NCBI RefSeq assembly: GCF_016583765.1 | Contig: NZ_NRRR01000001.1 | Span: 682,001-746,000 of the forward strand | Origin: Chromatium weissei | GTDB taxonomy: Bacteria > Pseudomonadota > Gammaproteobacteria > Chromatiales > Chromatiaceae | Direction: 5' to 3' | DNA length: 64,000 bases | Shown: in pieces, positions 54,004 through 63,888 of the stretch | How the letters are laid out: the number at the start of each line of letters is the position of its first letter | How positions within the stretch are numbered: the first letter of the stretch is position 1 | Translations under genes and position numbers: made by a program | Notes under the pieces: model-generated | Seen by the model: only the letters and a program-made list of their open reading frames with translations | The model's database searches: none | What the model was told of the DNA's origin: nothing

Positions 54004-56460
54004 TCAATGACGCAATCGCGTCGCTTGATCTCCAATTGCATCGGTCGATACTTCCGACACCTCCACCGCGGCCACCGTCATCGCATCTTCACTACTGCCC
54101 TGACCACCCAACGCCGTGGGATGTTCAACCAACGCCAAATTCAACACTTCATCAATCCATCGCACCGGATAAATCTTCAAATGCTGTTTGATATTCTTAG
54201 GAATTTCAGTCAAATCTCGTGCATTTTCCAACGGAATAACCACCGTCTCAATGCCACCACGATGTGCCGCCAATAACTTCTCTTTTAATCCACCAATCGG
54301 CAACACCTCGCCGCGCAACGTGATTTCACCAGTCATCGCCACGTTGGAGCGCACGGGAATCTTCGTGAGTGCCGACACCAGCGCCGTACACATCGCCACA
54401 CCAGCACTCGGTCCATCTTTCGGCGTCGCACCTTCTGGAACGTGAATGTGCACATCAAACAGATTATGAAAATCCGGCGGCACGCCCAGCGTATCCGCCC
54501 GCGCCCGCACCACCGTCATCGCCGCCTGAATCGACTCCTGCATCACATCGCCGAGTTGACCCGTATATGTAAACTTTCCTTTACCCGGCACGAGCGCCGA
54601 TTCAATTCGCAGCAATTCACCACCAACTTCCGTCCACGCCAGCCCAGTCACCTGCCCAATTTGATCGTATTCATCAGCACGACCGTAATGAAACCGCTGC
54701 ACACCGAGATATTTCTCCAATAACTTGGCATTCACGACCGTCGACGAATCACGCTTTTTCAATAGCACTTCTTTAACAACCTTGCGACAAATTTTGGAAA
54801 TCTCACGTTCCAAATTACGCACACCAGCCTCACGCGTATAATGACGAATAATATCGCGCAGCGCACTTTCACGAATAATCAATTCACCATCTTTTAAACC
54901 ATTATTTTTGGTTTGTTTCGGCACTAAATACCGCTCGGCAATCGCCACTTTTTCATCTTCGGTATAGCCAGACAATCGAATCACTTCCATTCGATCCAAT
55001 AATGCTGGCGGAATGTTCAATGTATTCGCAGTGGCAACAAACATCACCTCAGAAAGATCAAAATCAACCTCAAGATAATGATCAACAAAGGTGTGATTCT
55101 GTTCTGGATCAAGCACTTCTAATAATGCCGATGCCGGATCACCACGAAAATCCATCGCCATCTTATCGATTTCATCCAGCAAAAAGAACGCATTACGTGA
55201 CGCAGCTTTAGATAAGTTCTGAATGATTTTGCCGGGCAATGCACCAATATAAGTACGCCGATGACCGCGTATTTCCGCTTCATCACGCACTCCGCCGAGT
55301 GACATACGCACAAATTTGCGATTGGTTGCACGCGCAATAGACTGACCGAGTGAAGTTTTACCCACGCCCGGCGGACCAACCAAACACAAAATGGGACCTT
55401 TTAATTTGCGCACACGCTGCTGCACCGCAAGATATTCAAGAATACGTTCTTTTACCCGCTCCAATCCGTAATGATCTTTATCCAATACCGCCTCAGCGAC
55501 CTGCAAATCATTATGAATACGCGTGCGTTTTTTCCACGGAACGCCGACCAGCGTATCAATATAATTGCGCACTACCGTCGCTTCCGCAGACATCGGCGAC
55601 ATCAATTTGAGCTTATTTAATTCTGCCAGTGCTTTCGTTTTGACTTCTGTTGGCATTCCCGCTGCTTGAATACGTCGAGCAAGGTCTTCGACTTCGTTAG
55701 GCGCATCTTCCAATTCACCGAGTTCCTTCTGAATCGCTTTCATTTGCTCATTCAGATAATACTCGCGCTGATTCTTTTCCATTTGCCGCTTCACGCGACC
55801 ACGAATGCGTTTTTCCATTTGGAAAATATCGCTTTCAGACTCCATCAATCCCATTAAATGTTCAAGTCGTGCTTGCACATCAATGATTTCTAATACACGT
55901 TGCTTTTCATCCAGCTTTAGCGACATGTGCGCCGCCATCGTATCTGCAAGTCGACCAGCATCATCAATGTTTGCCAATGAAGTCAGCACTTCTGGCGGTA
56001 TTTTTTTATTGAGTTTGACGTATTGATCGAATAGATTCATTGCCGAGCGCATGAGCACTTCCTGCTCGCGTTCATCAGCATTAAAAATTTCATCCAGTGA
56101 ATTAATAATTGCAGAAAAAGAAGTGTCTGTTGTCACAAAGCGTTGAATGACGGCGCGTTGATGACCTTCAACCAATACTTTCACTGTGCCATCAGGCAAT
56201 TTGAGTAATTGCAAGATATTTGCCAGCGTACCGATGTTGTATAAATCTTTAACATCAGGATCATCAACTTCGGCGCTTTTCTGTGCGACCAGTAGAATTT
56301 GCTTATCGGTGGTCATTGCGCCATCAAGTGCATGAATAGATTTGTCGCGTCCAACGAATAGCGGAATCACCATGTGGGGATAAACCACCACGTCCCGCAA
56401 CGGAAGAACCGGAACTTCTTGAGAAGCGATGGGTGCTGTAGCGGGATTATTTAGTGCCAT
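54004..56460 (-). CDS. lon: ATP-dependent protease La (Lon)
   Basis: 818 residues. N-terminal substrate domain ~15-205 ([23 protein letters not shown]), coiled coil, AAA+ module with Walker [16 protein letters not shown] (~360), Walker [11 protein letters not shown], sensor region [19 protein letters not shown], and the C-terminal protease domain with catalytic Ser in [15 protein letters not shown] (~680) and catalytic Lys in [16 protein letters not shown] (~722). Degrades misfolded and regulatory proteins. Upstream lies clpX with an inverted repeat between; a sigma-32 promoter was looked for and not clearly found. Confidence 0.97.
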   Translation of the reverse strand: MALNNPATAPIASQEVPVLPLRDVVVYPHMVIPLFVGRDKSIHALDGAMTTDKQILLVAQKSAEVDDPDVKDLYNIGTLANILQLLKLPDGTVKVLVEGHQRAVIQRFVTTDTSFSAIINSLDEIFNADEREQEVLMRSAMNLFDQYVKLNKKIPPEVLTSLANIDDAGRLADTMAAHMSLKLDEKQRVLEIIDVQARLEHLMGLMESESDIFQMEKRIRGRVKRQMEKNQREYYLNEQMKAIQKELGELEDAPNEVEDLARRIQAAGMPTEVKTKALAELNKLKLMSPMSAEATVVRNYIDTLVGVPWKKRTRIHNDLQVAEAVLDKDHYGLERVKERILEYLAVQQRVRKLKGPILCLVGPPGVGKTSLGQSIARATNRKFVRMSLGGVRDEAEIRGHRRTYIGALPGKIIQNLSKAASRNAFFLLDEIDKMAMDFRGDPASALLEVLDPEQNHTFVDHYLEVDFDLSEVMFVATANTLNIPPALLDRMEVIRLSGYTEDEKVAIAERYLVPKQTKNNGLKDGELIIRESALRDIIRHYTREAGVRNLEREISKICRKVVKEVLLKKRDSSTVVNAKLLEKYLGVQRFHYGRADEYDQIGQVTGLAWTEVGGELLRIESALVPGKGKFTYTGQLGDVMQESIQAAMTVVRARADTLGVPPDFHNLFDVHIHVPEGATPKDGPSAGVAMCTALVSALTKIPVRSNVAMTGEITLRGEVLPIGGLKEKLLAAHRGGIETVVIPLENARDLTEIPKNIKQHLKIYPVRWIDEVLNLALVEHPTALGGQGSSEDAMTVAAVEVSEVSTDAIGDQATRLRH

Positions 56461-56500
56461 GAAAACCTGCGCTCATTCAAAAGGATAATCAATAAAACAG

Positions 56501-56535
56501 GTGATGCGCGTATTCAAATAAAGATCGCGCATCAC
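56501..56535. other. Inverted repeat between clpX and lon
   Basis: GTGATGCGCG (56501-56510) pairs perfectly with CGCGCATCAC (56526-56535), 15-base loop. On the minus strand it is followed by CTGTTTTATTG, so it could be a weak clpX terminator, or a protein-binding site in the lon leader. A second imperfect stem, GCAGCGCCC/GGACGCTGC, is at 56599-56623. Confidence 0.5.
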
Positions 56536-56643
56536 TGTCGTCAAAGTTGGATTGGAAAACGGTGTGTATTGAAATGGTGGATGAAGCATTTTATTCGCGC
56601 AGCGCCCATGATTAGGACGCTGCTGTAATCGCTGATTGGTGTG

Positions 56644-57924
56644 TTATTCCGCACCGACTGCTTGCTTATCCATACCAATACCGTCATAAATGAGGAATGG
56701 TTTGTTATCACCGGAAATGACTGACGCATCAATGACAACTTTACTCACGTGATCCATTGATGGTAGGTCGTACATCGTATCGAGCAATACCTGTTCCATA
56801 ATCGTACGCAAGCCGCGAGCGCCTGTTTTACGCTCCATTGCTTTACGCGCAATTCCACCCAGTGCATCCTCGCGCAATTCCATTTGCACGCCTTCCATTT
56901 CAAATAGCCGCGCATATTGTTTGACGAGCGCATGTTTTGGCTCGGTCAGAATACGCACTAATGCGGGTTCATCCAATTCTTCTAATGTCGCCAGTACGGG
57001 CAAGCGACCGACAAATTCTGGAATTAAACCGTAACGAATTAAATCTTCTGGTTCGACGGTACTCAGAATTTCGCTGATTTGACGGCTGTCATCCTTGCTG
57101 TGCACTTCGGCCGAGAAGCCAATGCCGGTTTTGCGCGAGCGATTTTGAATCACCTTGTCTAATCCGGCGAACGCTCCGCCCACAATAAACAGAATGTTAG
57201 ACGTATCGACTTGCAGAAATTCCTGTTGCGGATGCTTGCGCCCACCCTGCGGCGGCACCGAGGCAATCGTGCCTTCAATCAGTTTTAACAGCGCCTGTTG
57301 CACACCCTCGCCGGACACGTCACGCGTGATCGATGGATTGTCTGATTTGCGTGAAATCTTATCAATTTCATCAATATAGACGATGCCGGTTTGTGCCTTC
57401 TCGACATCGTAATCGCATTTTTGCAGCAGTTTCTGAATGATGTTCTCGACATCTTCACCGACATAACCCGCCTCGGTCAGGGTTGTCGCATCCGCGATGG
57501 TGAAGGGCACATTGAGCAATCGCGCCAGCGTCTCCGCCAGCAGCGTTTTGCCGGAACCCGTCGGCCCAATCAGCATGATGTTGCTCTTGGCGATCTCAAT
57601 ATCTTCTTTCGCTTCAGCAACTTCCAACCGTTTGTAATGGTTATACACGGCAACCGAGAGGACTTTTTTAGCCTTCTCCTGCCCAATCACAAATTCATCT
57701 AAACGCGCTTTAATTTCACGCGGTTTAGGTAAATGACTGATGTTTTCGCCGACGCTGTCCTGCATTTCCTCACGAATAATGTCATTACAGAGTTCAACGC
57801 ATTCATCGCAAATGAATACCGATGGACCAGCAATCAATTTGCGCACTTCATGCTGGCTTTTGCCGCAGAATGAACAATAAAGTAATTTACCTTCGTCACT
57901 CTTGCCGTGATTATTTCCACTCAT
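56644..57924 (-). CDS. clpX: ClpXP unfoldase subunit ClpX
   Basis: 426 residues. Zinc-finger domain [30 protein letters not shown] (residues ~18-47, four Cys) then the AAA+ module: Walker [19 protein letters not shown] (~118-135), [16 protein letters not shown] pore loop (GYVG), Walker [15 protein letters not shown], sensor/Arg motifs in [16 protein letters not shown], and [22 protein letters not shown] at the C-terminus. Feeds substrates to ClpP. 85 bases after clpP on the same strand. Confidence 0.97.
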   Translation of the reverse strand: MSGNNHGKSDEGKLLYCSFCGKSQHEVRKLIAGPSVFICDECVELCNDIIREEMQDSVGENISHLPKPREIKARLDEFVIGQEKAKKVLSVAVYNHYKRLEVAEAKEDIEIAKSNIMLIGPTGSGKTLLAETLARLLNVPFTIADATTLTEAGYVGEDVENIIQKLLQKCDYDVEKAQTGIVYIDEIDKISRKSDNPSITRDVSGEGVQQALLKLIEGTIASVPPQGGRKHPQQEFLQVDTSNILFIVGGAFAGLDKVIQNRSRKTGIGFSAEVHSKDDSRQISEILSTVEPEDLIRYGLIPEFVGRLPVLATLEELDEPALVRILTEPKHALVKQYARLFEMEGVQMELREDALGGIARKAMERKTGARGLRTIMEQVLLDTMYDLPSMDHVSKVVIDASVISGDNKPFLIYDGIGMDKQAVGAE

Positions 57925-58009
57925 CGAAAATGGGTCTCCAGTGGTTCGTTTAAGGACGCGATACCAGCAGTCCCGCTCGATGTCGATTGAAGCATGAAAA
58001 ACATCTCAA

Positions 58010-58654
58010 TTAAGTCTTGCTAGAAGCTGGACCGCGTTCGGTGATGACCTTATCAATCAATCCATACATTTGTGCTGTTTCACCATTCATAAACCGATCA
58101 CGTTCGGTATCTTCAGCAATTTTTTCAATCGGCTGTCCAGTGTGTTTAGCAAGAATTTGATTAAGGGTATCGCGAATGGTGAGAATTTCGCGGGCATGAA
58201 TATCAATATCAGTTGCTTGCCCTTGAAAACCACCGAGCGGTTGATGAATCATCATTCGTGAATGCGGTAAACAAAAGCGTTTATCTTTAGCTCCGCCTGC
58301 AAGTAATAACGCACCCATACTCGCTGCTTGACCAATACACATGGTGCTAACATCGGGACGAATAAACTGCATGGTGTCATAAATTGCCATTCCAGCGGTT
58401 ACCGAACCACCGGGCGAATTGATATACAGATGAATATCTTTATCTGGATTTTCTGATTCTAAAAACAGCAATTGCGCAACGACTAAATTCGACATCTGAT
58501 CTTCTACTGGACCAACCAGAAAGATGACGCGTTCTTTTAATAAACGCGAATAGATGTCAAATGAACGCTCACCGCGTGCTGTTTGTTCAACAACAATTGG
58601 CACCAGCATTCCCTGTGGTTGCCAGTCAGTACGATGTTGGGAAGTGACGATCAT
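58010..58654 (-). CDS. clpP: ATP-dependent Clp protease proteolytic subunit ClpP
   Basis: 214 residues, tetradecameric serine protease. Catalytic triad visible: S112 in [12 protein letters not shown]137 in [13 protein letters not shown]186 in [10 protein letters not shown]. The N-terminal ~17 residues (before [22 protein letters not shown]) form a short pro-segment. Order tig-clpP-clpX-lon as in E. coli. A palindrome and a small hairpin lie upstream between tig and clpP. Confidence 0.97.
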   Translation of the reverse strand: MIVTSQHRTDWQPQGMLVPIVVEQTARGERSFDIYSRLLKERVIFLVGPVEDQMSNLVVAQLLFLESENPDKDIHLYINSPGGSVTAGMAIYDTMQFIRPDVSTMCIGQAASMGALLLAGGAKDKRFCLPHSRMMIHQPLGGFQGQATDIDIHAREILTIRDTLNQILAKHTGQPIEKIAEDTERDRFMNGETAQMYGLIDKVITERGPASSKT

Positions 58655-58689
58655 ATTAAAGAATTAACCTGTAACAACTAAACCTATTC

Positions 58690-58740
58690 GCAAAATGTCG
58701 TTTAACAACATTTTGCGCGATTGAATGTTCAATTGAACAT
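58690..58740. other. Hairpin and palindrome between tig and clpP
   Basis: GCAAAATGT (58690-58698) pairs with ACATTTTGC (58708-58716). Next to it is a perfect 16-bp palindrome ATGTTCAATTGAACAT (58725-58740), directly at the 3' end of tig. No T-run of terminator quality. The palindrome is of operator size. Confidence 0.45.
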
Positions 58741-58745
58741 TGGCA

Positions 58746-60041
58746 TTACGCCATTTCTGAATTCACCAAGGTTGCGAAATCAAGCACTTCATTCTCCACT
58801 TGAACTTGCTCCATCACCCAATCAACAACGGCATCTTCAAGCAATACCGCCTCGACTGTTTTAATGCGCTCCTGATTGCTGTAGTAATACTTCAGCACCT
58901 CTTGTGGATCATCATAGGTGGATGCCATCTGTTCGATGCGCGCTTTAATTTGATTTGCTTCGACCTTTATTCCGAGCTCGGAAATCATCTTGCCGAGAAT
59001 AAAACCAAGTGCAACCCGTTGTTTAGCTCTAGGTTCAAATATCTCTGCTGGCAATGAGTTCATCAAGTTTGAGTCAAACTTTTGACTCATCTTTTCTGCC
59101 ATGTCAGCCATTTCTTCTTTAACTAATACTGAAGGCAATGTAAATGGATTTGCCGCATAAAGCACTGCCATGACGCGCTCTTTCAGCAGCGTCTTTATTC
59201 GCTCATTTAACTCACGTTCCATATTCGCTCGAACATCGGTGCGAAACTGTTCGACATCGCCGTTTTCAATTCCAAATGCTTTAACAAAGGCTGCATCAAG
59301 CGGTGGTAATGTTGGCTCCATCACTGCATTGATTGTCACAGCAAAATGCACCGGTTTTCCAGCAAGATGCTCGGCGTGATAATTCTCAGGAAACGCCAAT
59401 TCAAGTTCACGTTGCTCGCCAATTGCTGCATCAATTAATCCGGCTTCAAAGCCGTTAATCATGCTATTGCTGCCGAGCTCCAGCGTGACATTCGAACCCG
59501 ATCCACCTTCAAATTGTTCGCCATTCAGCGTACCGACAAATGTCATTACAATTTGATCACCGAGCTGACAATTACGCTCGACTGGTGTCCAAGTTTTCCG
59601 TTGATTGCGTAAACGCGCAATCACGCCATCGACATCCGCATCAGTCAATTCACATGTCGGACGCTTGAGTAATTGATTTGTTAATGATGCCAATTCAAAT
59701 TCAGGCATGATTTCAAATGTTGCTGTATACGCAAAACGCTGATCAGCAAGATCAATATCCGGTTCAATCTGCGGCATTCTCGCAGGCGTTAAAGATTCCT
59801 GTTCCAGCGCCTTGTGATAACTCGATTGTACGAGTTCGCCGATCACATCCTGTTGTAATCGATCAATAAACCGCTGCCGCACGATCTTCATCGGCGCTCG
59901 TCCCGGGCGAAAACCGGGCAACGCGGCATTCCGCGCAACCTGTTGTAAACGCTTGTCAACTTCGACCGTCAGTTGCTCAAAAGGCAATTCGATCTTCATT
60001 CGCCGTTCTAATCCTTCGCCCGCTTCCACCGAAACTTGCAT
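58746..60041 (-). CDS. tig: Trigger factor (ribosome-associated chaperone)
   Basis: 431 residues. Ribosome-binding N-domain ~1-145 with the signature GFRPGRAPMKIVRQRF (residues ~44-59), FKBP-like isomerase domain ~150-245 (GDQIVMTFVGTLNGEQFEGGSGSNVTLELGSNSMINGFEAGL), and helical C-terminal chaperone arms (~250-431). Captures nascent chains at the exit tunnel and has peptidyl-prolyl isomerase activity. First gene of the minus-strand protease cluster. Confidence 0.96.
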   Translation of the reverse strand: MQVSVEAGEGLERRMKIELPFEQLTVEVDKRLQQVARNAALPGFRPGRAPMKIVRQRFIDRLQQDVIGELVQSSYHKALEQESLTPARMPQIEPDIDLADQRFAYTATFEIMPEFELASLTNQLLKRPTCELTDADVDGVIARLRNQRKTWTPVERNCQLGDQIVMTFVGTLNGEQFEGGSGSNVTLELGSNSMINGFEAGLIDAAIGEQRELELAFPENYHAEHLAGKPVHFAVTINAVMEPTLPPLDAAFVKAFGIENGDVEQFRTDVRANMERELNERIKTLLKERVMAVLYAANPFTLPSVLVKEEMADMAEKMSQKFDSNLMNSLPAEIFEPRAKQRVALGFILGKMISELGIKVEANQIKARIEQMASTYDDPQEVLKYYYSNQERIKTVEAVLLEDAVVDWVMEQVQVENEVLDFATLVNSEMA

Positions 60042-60098
60042 TCAATTCTCTCCCATCGTGACCGAATCAATTCCGCAACCGATGTATGGTTGAATTCT

Positions 60099-60121
60099 GG
60101 CGCAAACACCATGTTTGCGCC
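60099..60121 (-). terminator. Hairpin after hemN
   Basis: GGCGCAAACA (60099-60108) pairs with TGTTTGCGCC (60112-60121), three-base loop. It is 48 bases past the hemN stop; on the minus strand it is followed by AGAATTC, not a T-run, so termination would be weak. Confidence 0.45.
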
Positions 60122-60168
60122 TTCAAAAGCCGTTCAGTATAGCTTGCAGCCTGTCAAGGCTCCACCGT

Positions 60169-61554
60169 CTAAATGACTTTAGAAAATCCAATTGGACCGG
60201 TTTTTGTCGCTAAATACGCATCAAATGCCATACAAATGTTGCGCACTAACAAACGTCCACGCGCCAAAATACGAATTTGTGTCGGCGTGATTTCGACTAA
60301 TCCGTCATTCGCCATACCCTGAAGTTTGGTCAATGCATCCGCAAAATAATCCGCAAATTGAATACCCCAAGTCGCCTCGGCAGCACGAATGTTCAACTGA
60401 AAATGACAAATCAATTTGGTAATCATATCGCGGCGAATTAAATCATCACGATTCAATTCAATGCCACGAAATACTGCCAATCGCCCAGCGTCGATGTCAG
60501 CGTAATACTCTTCTAATTCACGGCGATTTTGCCCGTAGGTATTATCCACTTTTCCAATTGAAGTCACACCGATACCAATTAAATCGCAGTCCGCATGAGT
60601 CGAATAACCTTGGAAATTGCGATACAGCGTTCCAGCCTGTTGTGCCAGTGCCAATTCATCATCAGGACGCGCAAAATGATCCATGCCGATATAGACATAA
60701 CCTGCTTCAGTTAAGCGGGCAATGGTCGATTGTAAAATGTCCAATTTAACTTCTGGCGCTGGCAAATCAGCATCATTGATGCGACGCTGTGGTTTGAATC
60801 GTTCCGGTAAATGCGCGTAATTGAAAATTGACAATCGCTGCGGATTGACTGCAATCACTCGCTCTAATGTGTTGCTGAAACTTGCAACTGTTTGAAATGG
60901 TAAACCGTAGATTAAATCAATACTGGTTGAACGAAAACCTTCGGCAATTGCGGCATCAAGCACCGCCATTGTTTCTGCTTCGGTTTGTACTCGGTTAACG
61001 GCAGTTTGCACTTTAAGATCAAAGTCTTGTACGCCAAGACTCATGCGATTAAAACCAATTTGTCGCAGTAATTTAACAGTAGACGCATCGGCTTCACGTG
61101 GATCAATTTCAATTGAAAACTCCCCGACATCATCACCAGCTAAATCGAAATGACGGCGTGTGACATCCATCAATTCGCTCATCTGTGCGTGACTGAGAAA
61201 GGTCGGTGTGCCGCCGCCCCAATGTAATTGTTCAACTTGCCGCGAGCGATCAAATAATGCAGATTGCATCGCCAATTCACGATACACTCGTTCTAAATAA
61301 GGTGGCGCGAGTGAACGATCTTTGGTCGCAATTTTATTGCAAGCGCAGTAGAAACAAACCGTGTCACAAAACGGAATGTGAAAATAAATGGAAAGTGGTC
61401 GTCCGCTGTCATTACTACGCGCACAAGCCGCTTTATATGCGGTTTCGTCAAAGGCTTCGGAAAATTCAACCGCAGTTGGATATGACGTATAGCGAGGGCC
61501 GCTTTGGTCATAGCGGCGAATTAATTCAAGATCAAAAGAAACGTTTTGTTCCAC
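60169..61554 (-). CDS. hemN: Oxygen-independent coproporphyrinogen III oxidase HemN
   Basis: 461 residues, radical-SAM enzyme that decarboxylates coproporphyrinogen III to protoporphyrinogen IX without oxygen. Cluster motif C63-x3-C67-x2-C70-x-C72 in IPFCDTVCFYCACNKI; the extra Cys (72) is typical of true HemN. Other motifs: QSGPRYTSYPTAVEF (17-31), LHWGGGTPTFLS, EIDPREADASTVKLLRQIGFNRMSLGVQDF, STSIDLIYGLPFQTVASF and GVTSIGKVDNTYGQN. The C-terminus with LICHFQLNI is HemN-like rather than HemW. Consistent with growth at low oxygen alongside NifJ. Confidence 0.95.
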   Translation of the reverse strand: MEQNVSFDLELIRRYDQSGPRYTSYPTAVEFSEAFDETAYKAACARSNDSGRPLSIYFHIPFCDTVCFYCACNKIATKDRSLAPPYLERVYRELAMQSALFDRSRQVEQLHWGGGTPTFLSHAQMSELMDVTRRHFDLAGDDVGEFSIEIDPREADASTVKLLRQIGFNRMSLGVQDFDLKVQTAVNRVQTEAETMAVLDAAIAEGFRSTSIDLIYGLPFQTVASFSNTLERVIAVNPQRLSIFNYAHLPERFKPQRRINDADLPAPEVKLDILQSTIARLTEAGYVYIGMDHFARPDDELALAQQAGTLYRNFQGYSTHADCDLIGIGVTSIGKVDNTYGQNRRELEEYYADIDAGRLAVFRGIELNRDDLIRRDMITKLICHFQLNIRAAEATWGIQFADYFADALTKLQGMANDGLVEITPTQIRILARGRLLVRNICMAFDAYLATKTGPIGFSKVI

Positions 61555-61617
61555 GGTGTTTGCTCCTGCCGTTAAATACTGCTGTGGTATTCGTTCGGCA
61601 TCAATCGTAATGCCTAT

Positions 61618-61941
61618 TCAGGCAGTTTCCCCGCCCACATCCAGCCCGTGCTGATGGGTTTCGTTAATTTGTTTAAGCAGGGTATGAAATGGAATTGCGT
61701 CAGCGTATTGATGCGCGAGTTCAATAAAGGGTAAATCTTCGCGTCCAAAGCTGTAATTCCCAGCGATCATTGCGGCGTATAACGCTTTGATTCCTGCATC
61801 AAGTGCATCGAGAAATGCGGGAAATGTTGCCAAATCTTCGATTTCGTATTCGATACAGGCACGCAGATCATCAACTTCAAATACTGCTTGTTTGACCCAT
61901 TCGACGTATTCATCGACGCTGCGGGCGCGTTGCAGGCTCAT
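61618..61941 (-). CDS. Conserved small protein after prmB, unknown function
   Basis: 107 residues, acidic, predicted helical, without signal or membrane segment: SVDEYVEWVKQAVFEVDDLRACIEYE, FPAFLDALDAGIKALYAAMIAG, NYSFGREDLPFIELAHQYADAIPFHTLLKQINETHQHGLD. A similar small ORF of unknown role accompanies prmB in various Gammaproteobacteria, as I recall. The start overlaps the prmB stop by 4 bases, so it is translationally coupled to prmB. I do not assign a function. Confidence 0.7.
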   Translation of the reverse strand: MSLQRARSVDEYVEWVKQAVFEVDDLRACIEYEIEDLATFPAFLDALDAGIKALYAAMIAGNYSFGREDLPFIELAHQYADAIPFHTLLKQINETHQHGLDVGGETA

Positions 61942-62861
61942 GCGTGCAGTGCCTCATCAAATTGTGTTTGATGTTCAAGCAGTTGCTGGCGCGTTAGCAA
62001 AAAAACACCTTCGCCGCCGCGTTCAAATTCCAGCCAAGTAAAGGGCACTTGAGGCAAGCGTGATTCCAGCGTTGGTGCGGAATTGCCGACTTCGACGATT
62101 AAAATACCGCCATCGTTGAGATATTCGGCTGCGCCGCTGAGAATTTTCATCACGAGATCAAGACCATCCTCGCCACCAAACAAGCCCAGCGCCGGTTCGT
62201 TGTGATATTCCGCCGGCAAACTGTCCAATTCGGCGCGAGAGACGTAAGGCGGATTTGAGGCAATGACATCGTAACGCTGTTCGCCGAGTGCGGAAAAAAG
62301 ATCGGATTCAATCACTTGCACTCGGTCGGTGAGATGATGAAGCGCGATATTCCGGCGGGCAACTTCGAGTGCTGCGGGTGAAATGTCAACCAAATCAACA
62401 TCAACATCCGGTAAATAAATCGCTGCGGCAATGCCGATACAGCCGCTGCCGGTGCACAAATCAAGCACGCGAGTGATGCGTTCGCTGTCCATCCATGGAT
62501 CAAAACTGGCTTCGACCAGCTCCGCAATTGGTGAACGTGGAATCAGCACCTGTTGATTCACGGCAAATTCCAAACCGGCAAACCAAGCGCGACCGGATAA
62601 ATAAGATGCCGGTAGCCGCTCGGTAATGCGCCGTTCGATCAGCTCGCACACGGCGACCCGCTCCGCCGGAGTCAAGCGGCATTCGCGCAAGCCCGGTGGT
62701 AATGCGGGTTCCAGATGCAGCGCACTGAGCACCAGATGCGTCGCTTCGTCGATGGCGTTGTCGGTGCCATGTCCAAAAAATAACTTCGCCGCGTTGAAGC
62801 GACTTGCGCCCCAGCGCACGAAGTCTTGAATGGTGATTAAACCGTCCGGCTGCTCTGCCAT
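61938..62861 (-). CDS. prmB: Ribosomal protein uL3 glutamine methyltransferase
   Basis: 307 residues, HemK/PrmA-class N5-glutamine methyltransferase that modifies a Gln of ribosomal protein L3. SAM motif I VLDLCTGSGCIGIAAA (residues ~132-147), VDLVDISPAALEVARRN (~155-171), catalytic NPPYV at 203-207, and YHNEPALGLFGGEDGLDLVMKIL (PrmB-type, ~216-238). N-terminal helical domain with FGHGTDNAIDEATHLVL (~29-45) is characteristic of PrmB and differs from PrmC. aroC, the common neighbour, is not in the window. Confidence 0.93.
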   Translation of the reverse strand: MAEQPDGLITIQDFVRWGASRFNAAKLFFGHGTDNAIDEATHLVLSALHLEPALPPGLRECRLTPAERVAVCELIERRITERLPASYLSGRAWFAGLEFAVNQQVLIPRSPIAELVEASFDPWMDSERITRVLDLCTGSGCIGIAAAIYLPDVDVDLVDISPAALEVARRNIALHHLTDRVQVIESDLFSALGEQRYDVIASNPPYVSRAELDSLPAEYHNEPALGLFGGEDGLDLVMKILSGAAEYLNDGGILIVEVGNSAPTLESRLPQVPFTWLEFERGGEGVFLLTRQQLLEHQTQFDEALHA

Positions 62862-63028
62862 TGGTCAGATAAGTCCTAATCAGAATGAAGAAATCACGGT
62901 GATTGCCGTAAAAAAGCGGCAGATAAGGATACATCGCCCACGCATCGGTTGTAATGGTTGCGGCAAAAACGCGGCATTGGCGTTAATGTTTGATCAACCA
63001 TCGATTCAACAATTCTGGATCACCGCAG

Positions 63029-63883
63029 ATGCTTTCAACCACGTCCCGTTCCATTCTCATCACCGGCTGCTCCAGCGGTATCGGTTTGCATTGCGCACAA
63101 AGGCTGGCACAACGCGGTTGGCGAGTCATCGCCTCGGCGCGGCGAGCGGAATCGGTGGCGCAATTGAAACGTGAAGGATTCACGGCGATTGCGCTTGATC
63201 TCGATGATTCCGCCAGCATTCGCGCTGGGTTTGCCGAAACGCTGGCGCTGACGGGTGGACGATTGGATGCACTGTTTAATAACGGCGCTTACGGTCAACC
63301 CGGTGCAGTGGAAGATTTACGCCGCGAAGTGCTGCGGGCGCAATTGGAAACCAATCTGCTGGGAACGCACGAATTGACCTGTTTGGTGATTCCGCTCATG
63401 CGCCAACAGGGTTTTGGGCGAATTGTGCACAACAGCTCAGTGCTCGGTTTTATGCCGTTGGCGTATCGCGGCGCGTATGTCGCCAGTAAATACGCGTTGG
63501 AAGGTTTGACCGATACGCTGCGATTGGAATTGCGTGGCAGCGGCATCAGCGTGTCACTGATCGAACCGGGACCAATTCTCAGTCAATTTCGCGCCAATGC
63601 GCATCGCGCTTTTCTCGCCAATATCGACCGTGAACACAGCGTTCATCGCGTCGCCTATCAACGCGCCGAAGCACGATTGACGAAAGCTGGCGCGGCGCAG
63701 CCATTCACGCTGCCGCCCGAAGCGGTGTTGCAAAAGCTCATTCACGCGCTCGAAAGTCCGCATCCACGAGCGCGTTACGCCGTCACCGTGCCCACGCATT
63801 TATTCGCCGCGTTGAAACGGATATTGCCGACATCGGCTCTGGATTGGCTGGTCACTTGGGTGTCACGCGGTGGAAAAGGTTGA
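63029..63883 (+). CDS. Short-chain dehydrogenase/reductase
   Basis: 284 residues from the ATG at 63029 (frame open to 62990 with a TTG). Classical SDR: cofactor loop ITGCSSGIGLHCAQRLAQRGWRV at residues 11-33, NNGAYGQPGAV (NNAG-type) at ~84, catalytic Ser in VHNSSVLGF, and Tyr/Lys in YVASKYALEG. The C-terminal half (RLELRGSGISVSLIEPGPILSQF ... AHRAF) has the pattern of the type annotated as SDR family NAD(P)-dependent oxidoreductase in many Gammaproteobacteria; substrate unknown. Divergent from prmB and convergent with the histidine kinase. Confidence 0.85.
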   Translation: MLSTTSRSILITGCSSGIGLHCAQRLAQRGWRVIASARRAESVAQLKREGFTAIALDLDDSASIRAGFAETLALTGGRLDALFNNGAYGQPGAVEDLRREVLRAQLETNLLGTHELTCLVIPLMRQQGFGRIVHNSSVLGFMPLAYRGAYVASKYALEGLTDTLRLELRGSGISVSLIEPGPILSQFRANAHRAFLANIDREHSVHRVAYQRAEARLTKAGAAQPFTLPPEAVLQKLIHALESPHPRARYAVTVPTHLFAALKRILPTSALDWLVTWVSRGGKG

Positions 63884-63888
63884 GTTTT

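Noticed and set aside
56461-56560. Heat-shock (sigma-32) promoter before lon
   Set aside because: No convincing CTTGAA / CCCCAT pair with 13-15 bases between was seen.
60136-60157. TTGACA and TATACT boxes upstream of tig (minus strand)
   Set aside because: The spacer is only 10 bases, too short for a sigma-70 promoter, so not listed as a promoter.
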